The position numbers and the translations under genes are program-made. Below are positions 63,408-64,000 of a stretch of DNA of 64,000 nucleotides, piece by piece. The notes beneath the pieces are model-generated. The model was not told the origin of the DNA, ran no database searches, and saw nothing but the letters and a program-made list of their open reading frames with translations. Within the stretch, counting starts at the first letter, position 1; each line of letters begins with the position of its first letter. The stretch comes from Caballeronia calidae (lineage in GTDB: Bacteria; Pseudomonadota; Gammaproteobacteria; Burkholderiales; Burkholderiaceae): assembly GCF_900044055.2 (NCBI RefSeq), contig NZ_FCOX02000020.1, forward strand, positions 60,491-124,490, given 5' to 3'.

Positions 63408-63776
63408 CTACTTCCTGAGCCGTTGACTCATGAGCTTCACGATATCGATCGTCGGCCCGCTGGTGATGAGGCGAGGGATGTCGTCGAGGTGAACCCAGCG
63501 GCACTTGGATATTTCGTTACTCGGGCGAGCCTTGGCGCGATCCGGGATCTCGCATGTGAACACGTGATGGTGTTTCTGTTTGCCACGGAAGTCGAAGAGG
63601 TGCTCGGCTGACTTCCCGCGTAGCCGCGTTTCTTCCTTGAGTTCCCGAAGCGCGGCGGCCGAGCGATGTTCCCCGCGCTTGAGGATTCCGCCCGGCAAAG
63701 CCCATTTCGATTGACGACGTGCGACCAGGAGGATCCGCTTGCCTCTGCGACAGACCACGGTGGCGCGTTTCTTCAA
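63408..63776 (-). CDS. NUDIX hydrolase
   Basis: The 122-residue protein carries the NUDIX box GGILKRGEHRSAAALRELKE followed by ETRL. It fits GX5EX7REUXEEXGU except that the last Gly is Arg. It has a core fold of minimal length. The start is a TTG (LKKRATVVCRR) with GGGAG 7 nt upstream; no in-frame ATG fits. NUDIX enzymes hydrolyse nucleoside-diphosphate derivatives. The exact substrate cannot be told. Confidence 0.82.
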   Translation of the reverse strand: MKKRATVVCRRGKRILLVARRQSKWALPGGILKRGEHRSAAALRELKEETRLRGKSAEHLFDFRGKQKHHHVFTCEIPDRAKARPSNEISKCRWVHLDDIPRLITSGPTIDIVKLMSQRLRK

Positions 63777-64000
63777 TCCGAGCTCCCACTTGTAATCGAG
63801 GTATTTTCGAGGCGCTTGATGCGCTGATCGTATCGGGTCGTGCTGTTTTAGCCAGGCATCCTAATACAGAACTGCAGAAGATCGGTAACGTTGCGACTTG
63901 AGGGCGGTATTTGCACCACACTTTACTGACTGGTGCATCAAATAGTGCTCTTTTTTCTCAGGCAGCGTAACGGACGTGTCTTTCCTTAAAGAGATTGCGA
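63777..64000. other. Right edge of the window
   Basis: A GTG at 63977 begins SFLKEIA and runs off the edge. It may be the start of a gene, but eight codons are too few to say. Confidence 0.25.

Noticed and set aside
1..64000. CRISPR array or cas genes
   Set aside because: No regularly spaced direct repeats and no Cas-like protein were seen.
1..64000. Complete tRNA or rRNA genes
   Set aside because: Only a tRNA 3' half was found; no full cloverleaf or rRNA signature noticed by eye.

Overview
The window is about 60 % GC. Its gene families (ParA with an N-terminal HTH, lysine/alanine-tailed HU, DctBD, KimA-type permease, OmpW) point to a Burkholderia sensu lato bacterium (Paraburkholderia/Caballeronia-like). 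Partition and replication genes, a second RpoD, conjugation remnants and many decayed insertions suggest a megaplasmid or secondary chromosome rather than the main chromosome. The organism is inferred from family resemblance only; no search was run.

Layout. 0-8 kb is a decayed mobile region: a tyrosine recombinase running off the left edge, an AbrB-type antitoxin-like gene, a truncated VirB1-like transglycosylase, intact virB10, virB9 and virB8, an IS110-type remnant, an internally duplicated ParB-HTH-like orphan and a second copy of the virB8 3' end. 8-20 kb is the replicon core: parA-parB (4-bp overlap), a strong terminator, a probable replication initiator, 1.7 kb of non-coding DNA with palindromes and an AT-rich patch, an RpoD-type sigma factor, and a tandem-HTH protein whose tail is duplicated as a remnant. 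Paired inverted half-sites of the parS type flank this core on both sides.

20-30 kb holds a KimA-like potassium importer, a universal stress protein, a two-TM ion channel, a tRNA-Pro 3' fragment, an IS30/ClC chimera, a flavin-dependent halogenase-like enzyme, a secreted alpha/beta hydrolase, three gene fragments and an HU protein with a histone-H1-like tail. 30-45 kb is a transport and sensing region. DctB-DctD is followed by two DctD-type upstream sites, a near-consensus sigma-54 promoter and an MHS-family dicarboxylate transporter, which together form a readable circuit. Three orphan periplasmic binding proteins, a discoidin-domain protein, a cysteine-free Asp/Glu racemase-superfamily enzyme and a Cache-domain protein follow.

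45-64 kb is accessory DNA: two near-identical MAPEG genes 8.5 kb apart, an integrase tail, an unrecognised two-gene cassette (Cys-rich protein plus membrane coiled-coil protein), OmpW, a haem-oxygenase-like diiron protein beside a GGDEF-EAL protein with a nonsense codon in its EAL domain, a frameshifted MbcA/ParS-type antitoxin, a TAT-exported epoxide hydrolase, a VOC protein, RMD1/YagE and RHH proteins, a NUDIX hydrolase, and decayed transposase, PBP1A, NCS1 permease and CDF transporter genes. No CRISPR array, rRNA or complete tRNA was seen.
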